From Thermosipho sp. (in: thermotogales) (GTDB lineage: Bacteria > Thermotogota > Thermotogae > Thermotogales > Fervidobacteriaceae), in the NCBI GenBank assembly GCA_017656335.1, contig JACDOA010000001.1, positions 1 to 64,000 on the forward strand: a stretch of DNA of 64,000 nt, in the 5' to 3' direction. This document shows, in pieces, positions 17,000-26,407 of this stretch. The position numbers and the translations under genes are program-made. The notes beneath the pieces are model-generated. The model did no database searches. It worked only from the letters and a program-made list of their open reading frames with translations, and was not told where the DNA came from. Positions within the stretch are counted from its first letter, which is position 1. Each line of letters begins with the position of its first letter.

Positions 17000-17428
17000 A
17001 TGACTCTAGATAAGGCTCCGGTTGGATCAAAAGTTAGAGTAGTTAATATTTCAGATTCACCAATTAAACATAGATTGCTTGGAATTGGTATAATTCCTAA
17101 TTCTATTATTGAAGTGGTTCATTCATCCCCAATGGGCGATCCAAGAGTATATCGAATCTTTAATAAATTAATTTCTTTACGACATTCTGAAGCTTCAAAC
17201 ATTGAAGTTGAATTACTTGACGATTATATTCCACTTTCCCATGCTCCAGATGGAGAATATATTATCACATCATTTTTGGGTGGTTTTAATTTTAAGAAAA
17301 AAATGTTTTCATTTGGTCTTCAAATTGGTTCGAAATTAACTGTTAAAAATGGTGAAGTTTTTCATAACAATAATAAAATTTTTCTAGGCCAAGGAATGAA
17401 GAAAAAAATTCTCCTCAGGAGGGCATAA
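17000..17428 (+). CDS. feoA: FeoA-type protein with two FeoA domains
   Basis: 142 aa, about twice the usual FeoA (75-85 aa). Residues 1-72 and about 78-142 each read as an SH3-like FeoA domain: first KVRVVNISDSPIKHRLLGIGIIPNS...VEL, second YIITSFLGGFNFKKKMFSFGLQIGSKLTV. FeoA is a small cytoplasmic partner of the FeoB iron transporter. The gene ends one base before feoB. The second domain has lost some of the typical glycine pattern. Confidence 0.9.
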   Translation: MTLDKAPVGSKVRVVNISDSPIKHRLLGIGIIPNSIIEVVHSSPMGDPRVYRIFNKLISLRHSEASNIEVELLDDYIPLSHAPDGEYIITSFLGGFNFKKKMFSFGLQIGSKLTVKNGEVFHNNNKIFLGQGMKKKILLRRA

Positions 17429-17429
17429 A

Positions 17430-19373
17430 ATGGTAATCACTGTTGGACTTGTTGGTAATCCTAATGTAGGTAAAACTAGCATTTTCAATAGATTGGTTGG
17501 TGCCAGACAATATGTTGCAAATTGGCCTGGTGTAACCGTTTCAAAAATTGAAGGTGCAACTACTTGGTTAAATGATACTATTCATGTTATTGACCTTCCG
17601 GGTACTTATTCTTTAACATCACAAAGTACAGATGAGAAAGTTACTAGAGATTTTCTTTTTTATACTCCTCCTAATGTAACTGTTTTAATTGCTGACTCAA
17701 TTAATCCTGAACAAAGTTTTTATTTACTTATTGAATTGTTAGAGTTAAATTCGAATGTTATTTTAGTTATGAATTCTATAGATGAAGCTAGAAAACTCGG
17801 AATTAAAATTAATAAATTCGAATTACAAAAGCATTTTGGAATACCAGTTGTCTTTACTTCAGCTAAAACTGGTGAAGGAATAGAAGAATTAAAAAACTTG
17901 ATTGTGGAAGTTGCTAGAGGAAAACATAGTAAAAAAGTTATTTTTAACTATGGGAATCTTGAAAATCTTATTTTACAAATTGAAAAAGATATTCCTGATA
18001 ATCTTTTTTCTAACAAAAGATTTGCTGCTTTAAAATTTTTAGAAGGTGATAAAGAAATTAAAGATGACCTTTCTTCTCATATTAACATTGAGAATTCAAT
18101 CATTGAAAATGCCTCAACTTTAATCCCTACTATTCGTTATTCTCATGTTGAAAATATCATTAAAGAAGCATACTCTGGAAAATCTTTAAATTATCAAAGA
18201 ACTATCAACGATAGAATTGATCATGTTCTTACTCATAAATATTTTGGTATTCCAATTCTTTTGTTAATTATGTATCTTGTTTTTAAGTTTACTTTTGACA
18301 TTGTTCAACCACTATCAGATTATCTTAATTTTTTAATTTCTAATCTCAGTATTTTTATTAAGTCCTTTGGAGATAACTCTTTTATTTCCTTATTAGCTGA
18401 TGGTGTAGTAAGTGGTGTAGGAGGAGTGTTGGTTTTTATTCCAAATATTTTTGCTTTATTCTTTGCACTTGGTATTTTAGAAGAAACTGGATATTTACCT
18501 CGTGCAGCTTTCGTTGTAGATAGGATAATGTATAAAATGAAATTATCTGGAAGATCTTTTATGTCTTTATTATTAGGATTTGGATGCAATGTTTCTTCAA
18601 TAATGAGTACTCGAGGGTTACCTGATGAAAAAGAAAGAATTGGTACAATTCTTGCTTCACCGTTTATATCTTGTAGTGCGAGATTGCCTGTTTATTTAAT
18701 GATCACAAGCATCTTTTTCAATAAATACAAAGGAGAAGTTTTGTTTTCTATTTATATATTTAGTATTGTAATTACTGCATTTACTGCATATTTTGTAAAT
18801 AAATTATTCTTTAAAGGCGAAGACGTTCCATTAGTTATGGAACTTCCACGATATCGAATTCCAACATTGAGAAATATTTTAATTTATATGTGGAATAAAG
18901 GAAGTCATTTTATTGAAAAAGCTGGAACTATAATTTTTGCTGCTAGTATAGTTGTTTGGTTTCTTTCTTATTTTCCATCAAATGGACAAATTGAAACTAG
19001 TTTTGCCGCATATCTGGGAAAATTAATTGAACCTATTCTCAAACCTCTTGGCTTTAATTGGCAAATAGCCACTTCTCTACTATTTGGAGCAAGTGCTAAA
19101 GAAGTAATTGTTTCTTCACTTTCAATGCTATATGGCTTTGCTGAAAATGACCTTTCAACAGCCAAATTACTTATATCACAATCAATGTCTGGTGTTTCAG
19201 CATATGCATTTTTAATTTTTGTCCTTTTATATTTTCCCTGCTTTGCAACTTTATCTTCCATAAAATCCGAAACCGGTTCTTGGAAATGGGTCTTTTTTTC
19301 AGTCATTTACAGTTTTATAGTTGCATATATTTTTTCATACTTAATTGTGCTTATTGGAAACATTATTTTTTAA
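17430..19373 (+). CDS. feoB: Ferrous iron transporter FeoB
   Basis: 647 aa. The N-terminal G domain has GNPNVGKTS (G1), DLPG (G3), NSID (G4, NxxD) and SAKTG (G5). A helical linker follows, then a membrane domain from about residue 275 with two gate regions, each with conserved Cys (GFGCNVSSIMSTRG and FISCSARLPVY). FeoB imports Fe2+ across the inner membrane, driven or gated by GTP. It is in an operon with feoA under a promoter with an operator-like dyad. Confidence 0.96.
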   Translation: MVITVGLVGNPNVGKTSIFNRLVGARQYVANWPGVTVSKIEGATTWLNDTIHVIDLPGTYSLTSQSTDEKVTRDFLFYTPPNVTVLIADSINPEQSFYLLIELLELNSNVILVMNSIDEARKLGIKINKFELQKHFGIPVVFTSAKTGEGIEELKNLIVEVARGKHSKKVIFNYGNLENLILQIEKDIPDNLFSNKRFAALKFLEGDKEIKDDLSSHINIENSIIENASTLIPTIRYSHVENIIKEAYSGKSLNYQRTINDRIDHVLTHKYFGIPILLLIMYLVFKFTFDIVQPLSDYLNFLISNLSIFIKSFGDNSFISLLADGVVSGVGGVLVFIPNIFALFFALGILEETGYLPRAAFVVDRIMYKMKLSGRSFMSLLLGFGCNVSSIMSTRGLPDEKERIGTILASPFISCSARLPVYLMITSIFFNKYKGEVLFSIYIFSIVITAFTAYFVNKLFFKGEDVPLVMELPRYRIPTLRNILIYMWNKGSHFIEKAGTIIFAASIVVWFLSYFPSNGQIETSFAAYLGKLIEPILKPLGFNWQIATSLLFGASAKEVIVSSLSMLYGFAENDLSTAKLLISQSMSGVSAYAFLIFVLLYFPCFATLSSIKSETGSWKWVFFSVIYSFIVAYIFSYLIVLIGNIIF

Positions 19374-19386
19374 TAATTTCAGTTTC

Positions 19387-19414
19387 TTGAAATTACATAT
19401 TTTTATGATAAAAT
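19387..19414 (+). promoter_or_regulatory. Promoter of gcvH
   Basis: TTGAAA (19387-19392), 16 bases, TAAAAT (19409-19414), with TG three bases before the -10. AGGAGGGG follows before the ATG. Confidence 0.6.
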
Positions 19415-19454
19415 ATACATTGTAGTTTAAGTAATTCAACAAGGAGGGGAAAGA

Positions 19455-19823
19455 ATGAAAAAATATACTAAAACTCATGAATGGATTGATACTGATAGTG
19501 GTTTAGTTGGTATCACAAATCATGCTCAAGAAGAACTTGGAGATATCGTATATGTTGATTTGCCAGAAGTTGGTAAAGAAGTAAAAAAAGGTGAGGTTTT
19601 ATTGTCAATTGAAAGTGTTAAAGCAGCTTCTGATATTTACGCTCCTGTTTCCGGAAAAATTGTTGAAGTAAATTCTGAACTTGATGCCTCCCCAGAATTG
19701 GTAAACGAAGATGCCGAAGGAAAAGGATGGCTAGTAAAAATTGAAATTTCAAATTCAGATGAACTTAACGAATTATTAACTGAAGAAGAATATAAAAATT
19801 TTTTAGAAAGTGAAGGTGCATAA
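19455..19823 (+). CDS. gcvH: Glycine cleavage system H protein
   Basis: 122 aa, normal length. The lipoyl attachment motif ESVKAASD (Lys near residue 59) and the flanking beta-strands are intact. GcvH carries the aminomethyl group between the P, T and L proteins of glycine cleavage. None of those genes is nearby; the gene is followed three bases later by a membrane protein gene. Orphan H proteins can also serve as lipoate carriers, so both roles stay open. Confidence 0.95.
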   Translation: MKKYTKTHEWIDTDSGLVGITNHAQEELGDIVYVDLPEVGKEVKKGEVLLSIESVKAASDIYAPVSGKIVEVNSELDASPELVNEDAEGKGWLVKIEISNSDELNELLTEEEYKNFLESEGA

Positions 19824-19825
19824 AA

Positions 19826-20266
19826 ATGTTTTCAGTAACAGCATATTCAACTTTAATGTTTATAGTTAATATTGTTCTTGGGGCAGTTTTGGCTTTGGGA
19901 ATTATTCAACAAGGGAAATCTACATTTGGAATCGCAAGTGTAGCATCTTGGGTTTTCTTTCTTGTTTCATTGGCTTTCTTTATTTCTGGTGGGTTTATTA
20001 ACTTTTTATCACAGCTTGGCTTTTCTCTCTCCCCATTTTTATTTGGTTTGATAGGTATTTATTCTATCATAGAAATGAGATTATTTTCCAACTTAAAAGT
20101 TCGTGAAGGAATGAGAGTTTCTATTGTATTTTCTCTTATTTTCATAATACTTTTAATTATTGATTTTTTCTATGTTAAAAATTCTGTTTTAATTCCTCTT
20201 TTTTCAATTGGGTGGGCTTATGTAATTATGCTTATTGTCGGAATAAAAAACCGAAATATTAAATAA
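19826..20266 (+). CDS. Hypothetical membrane protein
   Basis: 146 aa with about five hydrophobic segments and very few charged residues until the end (KNRNIK). It starts three bases after gcvH, so the two are likely co-transcribed. No family recognised. A terminator follows before uvrC. Confidence 0.75.
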   Translation: MFSVTAYSTLMFIVNIVLGAVLALGIIQQGKSTFGIASVASWVFFLVSLAFFISGGFINFLSQLGFSLSPFLFGLIGIYSIIEMRLFSNLKVREGMRVSIVFSLIFIILLIIDFFYVKNSVLIPLFSIGWAYVIMLIVGIKNRNIK

Positions 20267-20286
20267 GTTTACTGAAAATAATTTTT

Positions 20287-20313
20287 TGTGGGGGGATATT
20301 CCCCACATTTTTA
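20287..20313 (+). terminator. Terminator before uvrC
   Basis: TGTGGGG, seven-base loop, CCCCACA, then TTTTTATTTT. It should end the gcvH transcript. It lies only about 20 bases before the uvrC start, so part of uvrC expression may come from read-through. Confidence 0.8.
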
Positions 20314-20331
20314 TTTTATAAAGGTGAAAAT

Positions 20332-21984
20332 ATGTTAGATAAAAACATTATTGAAAAAATTTCCAATAAACCAGGAGTTTATTTATTTAAAAAGGAAAAT
20401 GAATATATTTATATTGGAAAAGCTAAAAATTTAAAAAAACGTTTATCCACTCATTTTACTTTAAAAGAAGAAAAAAGCAAATTAATCATTAATGAAGCTG
20501 ACAATTTAGAAACAATTGTAGTCACAAATGAAAAAGAAGCATTATTACTTGAAGCTACATTAATCAATAAATATATGCCAAAATATAATGTTATGTTAAA
20601 AGGCAATGAGTTTTATCCTTATATTAGAATCTCCAATGACAAATTTCCCTATGTTGAAGTTGTTAGAAATAAAAGAAAAAATGGCATTTATTTTGGCCCA
20701 TATACTAATATAAGGTATACAAAAGTTTTAGTTGAAATATTACAAAAAATTCTTAAATTTAGAACGTGCAAAAAAGAAATATCAAAAATCAAAAAACCTT
20801 GTATGTACCATTATCTAAATGTATGTTCTGCACCATGTATAGGTAATATAAATGAAGAATTATATAAAAAAAATATTTCGAAACTTTTATCTATTTTAAA
20901 AGGTGATTTCGATTTTGTTAGAAATTTTATTAAAGAAAAAATGGAACATCATGCTAGAATGCTTGATTTTGAAAATGCAATTAAATATAGGGATCTACTA
21001 TTCTCCTTTGAAAATTTATTAAATTCTCAGGGAGTTATTTTAAACGATAAAAGAAATATTGATTATATTGAATTCAGCAATGATTTATTTATTATTTTAA
21101 GAGTTAGAGGTGGTGCATTAGTTTCTAAACTTGTTTATGAAGCAAATTTAAGCTTTGAAGAATTTTTATATCATTTTTACTATGGCATATCCAGCGAGTT
21201 TCCAGAAAAAATAATTATAAGTCATAATATTATAATCGATTTTGATATTCCAATTTCACAACCTTTTCATGACAATGACGAAAAACTTTTAAACATAGCT
21301 AAAGAAAATTTAGAAGAAAAACTGTTTGAAAAAACTATCACGTTAGAAAGTTTAAAAAAATTAAAGCAATATTTAAAATTAAAAAAAATTCCACGTCTTA
21401 TAGAAGGAACTGACATTTCTCATAGAAGTGGAAAATATACTGTTGCATCTTTAGTAGTTTTTGAAAATGGGAAACCCATTACCAATCTTTATCGAAAATA
21501 TAAATTAGGAAATATTTTGAATGATTACGAAAGTATAAAATTATTGATAAAGAAAAGATATACCAAACACAAATTACCAGATCTTTTTTTTGTTGATGGT
21601 GGACTAGGACAAGTTAATGCTGCAATTGAAGCTTTTAAAGAGTTAGGTTTGAATTTTACAAATGTTGTTGGAATCGCTAAACAAAATGAAATAATTGTTA
21701 CAAAAGACAAAACTTTAACTCTTCCATTAAATAATCCCGTACTAAGAGCTTTAATAAAAATAAGAGATGAAACTCATCGAGTTGCTAACACTTTTAGCGG
21801 AAAACTTAAATTAAAAAACTACAAAACAAAAATTTTAGACGAAATTCCAGGAATAGGTCCTAAAAGAAAAAAACTACTTTTGAAAACTTATGGTTCAATA
21901 AATAACATTAAAAATGCTCCTTTGGAAGAACTTGAAAAATTAATAGGTAAAAAACTTGCAAAACGCCTAAAAGATGAATTATAA
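20332..21984 (+). CDS. uvrC: Excinuclease ABC subunit C
   Basis: 550 aa, slightly shorter than the usual 590-610. The N-terminal GIY-YIG nuclease (PGVYLFKKENEYIYIGKAKNLKKRL) makes the 3' cut. A UVR motif (FENAIKYRDLLFSFENLL, near residue 215) binds UvrB. The C-terminal RNase H-like nuclease (GTDISHRSGKYTVASLV, FVDGGLGQVNAA) makes the 5' cut, and helix-hairpin-helix motifs end the protein (IPGIGPKRKKLLL). Cytoplasmic nucleotide excision repair. Single gene between a terminator and the dpp promoter. Confidence 0.96.
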   Translation: MLDKNIIEKISNKPGVYLFKKENEYIYIGKAKNLKKRLSTHFTLKEEKSKLIINEADNLETIVVTNEKEALLLEATLINKYMPKYNVMLKGNEFYPYIRISNDKFPYVEVVRNKRKNGIYFGPYTNIRYTKVLVEILQKILKFRTCKKEISKIKKPCMYHYLNVCSAPCIGNINEELYKKNISKLLSILKGDFDFVRNFIKEKMEHHARMLDFENAIKYRDLLFSFENLLNSQGVILNDKRNIDYIEFSNDLFIILRVRGGALVSKLVYEANLSFEEFLYHFYYGISSEFPEKIIISHNIIIDFDIPISQPFHDNDEKLLNIAKENLEEKLFEKTITLESLKKLKQYLKLKKIPRLIEGTDISHRSGKYTVASLVVFENGKPITNLYRKYKLGNILNDYESIKLLIKKRYTKHKLPDLFFVDGGLGQVNAAIEAFKELGLNFTNVVGIAKQNEIIVTKDKTLTLPLNNPVLRALIKIRDETHRVANTFSGKLKLKNYKTKILDEIPGIGPKRKKLLLKTYGSINNIKNAPLEELEKLIGKKLAKRLKDEL

Positions 21985-22038
21985 TCAATTAAAATCATTA
22001 AGAAACAATCATCTAACAAATATTTATAATTTACTATA

Positions 22039-22066
22039 TTGAAACATTTTTAATAGCTGATATAAT
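22039..22066 (+). promoter_or_regulatory. Promoter of the dpp-like operon
   Basis: TTGAAA (22039-22044), 16 bases, TATAAT (22061-22066), with TGA just before the -10. This is the clearest promoter in the window. Confidence 0.7.
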
Positions 22067-22107
22067 TTAATTGAATATTTGTAAAATATGTTTAGGAGGT
22101 GTTACAG

Positions 22108-23145
22108 TTGACAGCATATATTATACGTAGACTTTTGTTGCTTCCACTGATTCTTTTTGGTGTCACGTTAATCATTTTCAGTTTTACGCAGATACTAGGT
22201 CCTGAGAAGCTTTTATCAGCTTATGTAAATCCTAATGTTTTTGATAAACTTTCAAATGAAGAATTGGACAAATTAATTGAAAAATATGGTTTAAATGAAC
22301 CTATGTGGACAAGATATTTTAAATGGTTAGGTGGAGTATTAAGGGGAGATTTGGGTTGGTCTGTTACAGCCAAACAACCTGTAGCTCAAGCTATTAAAGA
22401 AAGAATTCCTTATACTATTGAATTAGCATTGTACGCAATTATTCCAGTAATAGGTGTTGGTATTTGGCTCGGTGTAGCTGCTGCAGTCAACCGTGATAAG
22501 TTCTTAGATCATTTTATAAGAATTTTTGCAATTATTGGTTGGTCTTTGCCAGATTTTGTATTCGGATTGATTGTTTTAATGATTTTTTACTCAGCACTTG
22601 GATGGTTCCCCCCAGGTACTATGAGTGCCTGGGCTGAAGAAATTGTGAAATCTCCGGAATTTAAACGTTTTACTCATATTTTATCAATTGATGCACTTTT
22701 GAATGGAAGGTTAGATATTTTCTGGGATGCTTTAAGGCATTTAATTGGACCAATTCTAACAATTTCATGGTTATGGTGGGCTTATCTTTTGAGAATTACA
22801 AGATCTAGCATGTTAGAAGTTCTCGGAAAAGAATATGTTAGAACTGCTAGAGCAAAAGGCGTTCCTGAAAAAGACGTTATTCATAAGCACGCTCGTAAAA
22901 ATGCTATGATTCCTGTTGTTACAGTAGCAGGAGCTATGGTTATTGGTCTTTTAGCAGGAACAGTAATTGTCGAAGTAATTTTTAATAGAATTGGTATGGG
23001 TAGATTCACCGCTCAAGCCGCCACACAGTTAGATTATGCTGCGGTTCTTGGTAGTGTTCTGTTTTATTCGACTGTTTTGATAATTGGTAATCTTATCATA
23101 GATATTTTATATGCCGCATTAGATCCTAGAATAAGACTCGGTTAG
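22108..23145 (+). CDS. Oligopeptide/oligosaccharide ABC permease (DppB/OppB type)
   Basis: 345 aa from the TTG at 22108. AGGAGG lies eight bases upstream; the GTG at 22099 used by the track overlaps that site. The N-terminal LTAYIIRRLLLLPLILFGVTLIIF is the classic DppB start, and EYVRTARAKGVPEKDVIHKHARKNA is the ATPase-docking loop. In Thermotogota, transporters of this family carry oligosaccharides as well as peptides, so the substrate is open. No binding-protein gene is present next to it. Confidence 0.93.
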   Translation: MTAYIIRRLLLLPLILFGVTLIIFSFTQILGPEKLLSAYVNPNVFDKLSNEELDKLIEKYGLNEPMWTRYFKWLGGVLRGDLGWSVTAKQPVAQAIKERIPYTIELALYAIIPVIGVGIWLGVAAAVNRDKFLDHFIRIFAIIGWSLPDFVFGLIVLMIFYSALGWFPPGTMSAWAEEIVKSPEFKRFTHILSIDALLNGRLDIFWDALRHLIGPILTISWLWWAYLLRITRSSMLEVLGKEYVRTARAKGVPEKDVIHKHARKNAMIPVVTVAGAMVIGLLAGTVIVEVIFNRIGMGRFTAQAATQLDYAAVLGSVLFYSTVLIIGNLIIDILYAALDPRIRLG

Positions 23146-23157
23146 GAGGTGTATTGA

Positions 23158-24072
23158 ATGAATACTGAGTTAAAAAGAACGTTGAGAAAACTATTTAAAA
23201 ATCCTTCTGCAATTTTAGGTTTTTCCTTATTAACTTTTTTTATTATAGTAGCAATTTTTGCTCCTTTAATATCACCACCTATTAATCCTATGTTTCCAGA
23301 TGAAAATGGAAATCCAATGAAACTTGATAATCCTTATATTATGCCAATTTTGTCTTGGAGTTCTGACCCTGTGCCACCAAGTAAAGATCACCCTTTTGGA
23401 ATGATTGCTGGTAGAGATATTTTATATGGTGTAGTTTGGGGAACTAGAACAGCTTTTAAGATTGGACTTATTGTTGTAACTGCTTCCACATTTTTTGGGA
23501 TAATAATTGGTTCAATTGCCGGATATTTTGGTGGTTGGGTTGATGAAGTACTAATGAGAATTACTGACGTTTTTCTTTCTATCCCATTTTTGCTTGCTGC
23601 CATGGTACTAACAACAATTTTAGGAAGTGGTTTAGATAAAGTTATGATTGCTATGATCATTTTCGGTTGGATGGCAACTGCAAGATTAATAAGGGCAAAT
23701 ATTCTTCAGGTAAAAGAAGAACAATTTGTTCTAGCTGCTAAAGCTCTTGGAATTAAAAACTATATAATTATTTTGAGACATATTCTTCCAAATACAATTT
23801 TTCCAGTACTTGTTCAAGCAACAATGAGATTAGGTTCTCTGGTTATTACTGCAGCAGCATTATCATTTTTAGGTTTGGGTGCTCCAATAGGTTATGCTGA
23901 TTGGGGGTCTATGCTTAATTATACTAGAAACTATATACTTGGTGCCAGCGGTCAAGCACTAGCCTATTGGTATACAGTCTTTTATCCTGGTATTGCTATG
24001 GTACTATTTGTTCTAGCATGGAATCTTGTTGGTGATGCTCTTAGAGACGTCTTTGATCCGAAATTGAAATAA
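23158..24072 (+). CDS. Oligopeptide/oligosaccharide ABC permease (DppC/OppC type)
   Basis: 304 aa. It has the N-terminal helix and long periplasmic loop of DppC, then the transport domain with the docking loop [32 protein letters not shown] precedes the ATG. Second membrane subunit of the importer, in an operon with the genes on both sides. Confidence 0.93.
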   Translation: MNTELKRTLRKLFKNPSAILGFSLLTFFIIVAIFAPLISPPINPMFPDENGNPMKLDNPYIMPILSWSSDPVPPSKDHPFGMIAGRDILYGVVWGTRTAFKIGLIVVTASTFFGIIIGSIAGYFGGWVDEVLMRITDVFLSIPFLLAAMVLTTILGSGLDKVMIAMIIFGWMATARLIRANILQVKEEQFVLAAKALGIKNYIIILRHILPNTIFPVLVQATMRLGSLVITAAALSFLGLGAPIGYADWGSMLNYTRNYILGASGQALAYWYTVFYPGIAMVLFVLAWNLVGDALRDVFDPKLK

Positions 24073-24085
24073 AGGAGTGATAAAG

Positions 24086-25102
24086 TTGGAGAAAAAGCCA
24101 TTATTAGAAGTTAAAAATCTTAAAACTTATTTTTATACAGAGGACGGAATTGTAAAAGCTGTTGATGGTGTAGATTTTGAAGTTTATCCTGGTGAAACTC
24201 TTGGAATTGTTGGTGAATCTGGAAGTGGTAAAAGTGTAACTTCCCTTTCAATAATGCGATTGTTAGATCCTAATGGTGAAATTATTGAAGGTTCACAAAT
24301 AATTTTTGAAGGGAAAAATTTACTTGAGCTTTCTGATGATGAAATGAGAAAAATTAGAGGAAATGATATAGCCATGATATTTCAAGAACCTATGGTAGCA
24401 TTAAATCCTGTTTTTACAATTGGTGAACAAATCATGGAAGCAATTTTATTACATCAGGATGTAAGCAAAACAGAAGCAAGAAAAATGGCTATTGAAATGC
24501 TTCAAAAAGTTGGGATTCCTGAACCCGAAAAGCGTATCGATGAATATCCACATGAATTATCTGGTGGAATGAGGCAAAGAGCGATGATTGCTATGGCTTT
24601 ATCATGTAGGCCAAAATTACTTATAGCGGACGAACCAACAACAGCACTAGATGTTACAATTCAAGCTCAAATTTTAGAATTAATGAAAGAATTACAAAAA
24701 GAATATGGAATGGCTATTATTCTGATTACACATGACGTTGGAGTTATTGCTGAAAATGCTGATAGAGTTGTTGTTATGTATGGTGGAATGGTTATGGAAA
24801 CAGCAAATGTTAGAGAATTATTTAAAGAAATGAGACATCCATATACTTGGGGATTATTAAATTCATTACCTAGACTAGATATTGAACAAGAAAGGTTATA
24901 CAATATTCCAGGTATTGTACCTGATCCCTTACATTTTCCTCCAGGATGTAGATTTAATACAAGATGTGAGTTTGCTGATGAAAAGTGCCGGAAAGAAATT
25001 CCTCCATTATATGAAGTTAATAAAGAACATTTTTCTAGATGTTTCTATTATCAGAAAGTAGAAGAAGCTCAGAAACTTAAAAAGGCTGGTGAAAGTGCAT
25101 GA
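24086..25102 (+). CDS. ABC transporter ATPase (DppD/OppD type)
   Basis: 338 aa from the TTG at 24086, eight bases after AAGGAG; the track start three codons earlier overlaps that site. Walker [11 protein letters not shown], signature [15 protein letters not shown], Walker [13 protein letters not shown] and His in ITHD are intact. The C-terminal Cys-rich oligopeptide domain ([19 protein letters not shown]) fits an Fe-S or metal site seen in this family. It overlaps the next gene by four bases. Confidence 0.94.
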   Translation: MEKKPLLEVKNLKTYFYTEDGIVKAVDGVDFEVYPGETLGIVGESGSGKSVTSLSIMRLLDPNGEIIEGSQIIFEGKNLLELSDDEMRKIRGNDIAMIFQEPMVALNPVFTIGEQIMEAILLHQDVSKTEARKMAIEMLQKVGIPEPEKRIDEYPHELSGGMRQRAMIAMALSCRPKLLIADEPTTALDVTIQAQILELMKELQKEYGMAIILITHDVGVIAENADRVVVMYGGMVMETANVRELFKEMRHPYTWGLLNSLPRLDIEQERLYNIPGIVPDPLHFPPGCRFNTRCEFADEKCRKEIPPLYEVNKEHFSRCFYYQKVEEAQKLKKAGESA

Positions 25103-26241
25103 GCGAAAAAAAGGTTCTTCTCAAAATAGAAAATCTTGTAAAGTATTTTCCAATTAGAGCTGGTGTTTTTAAAAGAATAATTGCATGGGTAAAAGCTGTT
25201 GATGATGTAAGTTTCGAGATTTATGAAGGTGAAACTGTTGGTTTGGTTGGAGAATCAGGTTGTGGTAAAACAACAATTGGAATGACTCTTTTAAGATTAT
25301 ATGAACCAACTTCTGGTAGAATAATAGTTGGTAATGAAGATACAACCTACTATTTTATGCCATATTTTAAAGCAAAAAAATATATTAAGAAAACTTACAT
25401 TAAAAAGTTTGAAAATGAGGATCCTGAAAAATTTACTGGAATTGATAAAAAATATTACGAGCTTTATAAACAATTGGGAGAAAGTGGTTTCTACAGCAAA
25501 TTATTATCAAACATAAAAGAAAAAAGGTCTGAGTTCAGAAAAACAATGCAAATTGTTTTCCAAGATCCTTACAGTTCCTTAAATCCAAGAATAAGAATCA
25601 AAACTATTGTTTCTGAAGGTCCTGTAATGCACAAAGTTATTAAAAAATCAGAAATCATTGATAAAGTTAAAGCTGCTCTTGAAGAAGTAGGAATTCATGG
25701 AGATCATATGTATAGATTTCCACACCAATTTTCAGGTGGACAAAGGCAAAGAATTGGAATGGCACGTGCCCTTTTAATGAACCCAAAATTGATAGTTGCT
25801 GATGAAGCTGTTGCTGCTCTTGACGTTTCAATAAGATCCCAAGTAATTAATTTAATGCTTGATTTACAAAAAAAGCATAATTTAACTTATCTCTTTATAT
25901 CACACGATTTATCAGTTATTAAGTACATTTCAGATAGAGTTGTAGTAATGTATTTGGGAAAAATTGTTGAAAATGCTCCTAAAAAAGTTTTATTCGAAGA
26001 TCCATTACATCCTTATACTAAAGCTTTAATGAGTGCTATTCCAGTTCCAAATCCAGATTATAAAAAGAAAAGGATTATTCTTACAGGTGATGTTCCAAGT
26101 CCCGTTAATCCACCTTCTGGATGTAGATTCCACCCTAGGTGTCCGGTTGCAAAAGAAATTTGTTCTAAGGAAGAGCCTCCATTAAAAGAAATCCAACCTG
26201 GACATTTTGTAGCTTGTCATTTCCCAGGTTCTCTTAAATAA
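25099..26241 (+). CDS. ABC transporter ATPase (DppF/OppF type) with an insertion
   Basis: 380 aa, longer than the usual 320-330. Walker [12 protein letters not shown], signature [15 protein letters not shown], Walker [13 protein letters not shown], and His in ISHD are intact. Between the Walker A helix and the Q-loop ([13 protein letters not shown]) residues of about 80-142 hold an extra, Lys- and Tyr-rich segment roughly 45-50 residues longer than normal. Walker B has Glu-Ala-Val in place of Glu-Pro-Thr/Leu. The C terminus has the Cys motif [15 protein letters not shown]. It pairs with the DppD-type ATPase. Confidence 0.93.
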   Translation: MSEKKVLLKIENLVKYFPIRAGVFKRIIAWVKAVDDVSFEIYEGETVGLVGESGCGKTTIGMTLLRLYEPTSGRIIVGNEDTTYYFMPYFKAKKYIKKTYIKKFENEDPEKFTGIDKKYYELYKQLGESGFYSKLLSNIKEKRSEFRKTMQIVFQDPYSSLNPRIRIKTIVSEGPVMHKVIKKSEIIDKVKAALEEVGIHGDHMYRFPHQFSGGQRQRIGMARALLMNPKLIVADEAVAALDVSIRSQVINLMLDLQKKHNLTYLFISHDLSVIKYISDRVVVMYLGKIVENAPKKVLFEDPLHPYTKALMSAIPVPNPDYKKKRIILTGDVPSPVNPPSGCRFHPRCPVAKEICSKEEPPLKEIQPGHFVACHFPGSLK

Positions 26242-26253
26242 GATGTTGATATC

Positions 26254-26283
26254 TAAGGACCCTTTAAAGGGTCCTTAATTTTT
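26254..26283 (+). terminator. Terminator of the dpp-like operon
   Basis: TAAGGACCCTTT and its exact complement form a perfect 24-base palindrome, then ATTTTTCC. A second hairpin follows 20 bases later. Confidence 0.85.
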
Positions 26284-26298
26284 CCTTAATCCTTTATT

Positions 26299-26324
26299 AA
26301 ATCTCATTTTTGAGATTTTTTTTT
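26299..26324 (+). terminator. Second terminator hairpin
   Basis: AAATCTCA, TTTT, TGAGATTT, followed by a T-run of nine. It gives tandem terminators between the transporter and the purine operon. Confidence 0.7.
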
Positions 26325-26407
26325 CAATAATTATGAATATGTTCAAAATCCTCCCTTTTTTGCTTTCTTTATTTTCATATATAATTTCTACCAAGGAGGA
26401 TGAAAAT

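Noticed and set aside
26284-26407. Purine riboswitch before adenine deaminase
   Set aside because: The leader has a terminator-like hairpin, but I do not see the conserved purine aptamer core; the hairpin is better read as a second terminator of the upstream operon.
26333-26407. Signal-like N-terminal extension of adenine deaminase
   Set aside because: The extra 25 residues come from the leader; a strong AAGGAGGA site sits just before the internal ATG at 26408.
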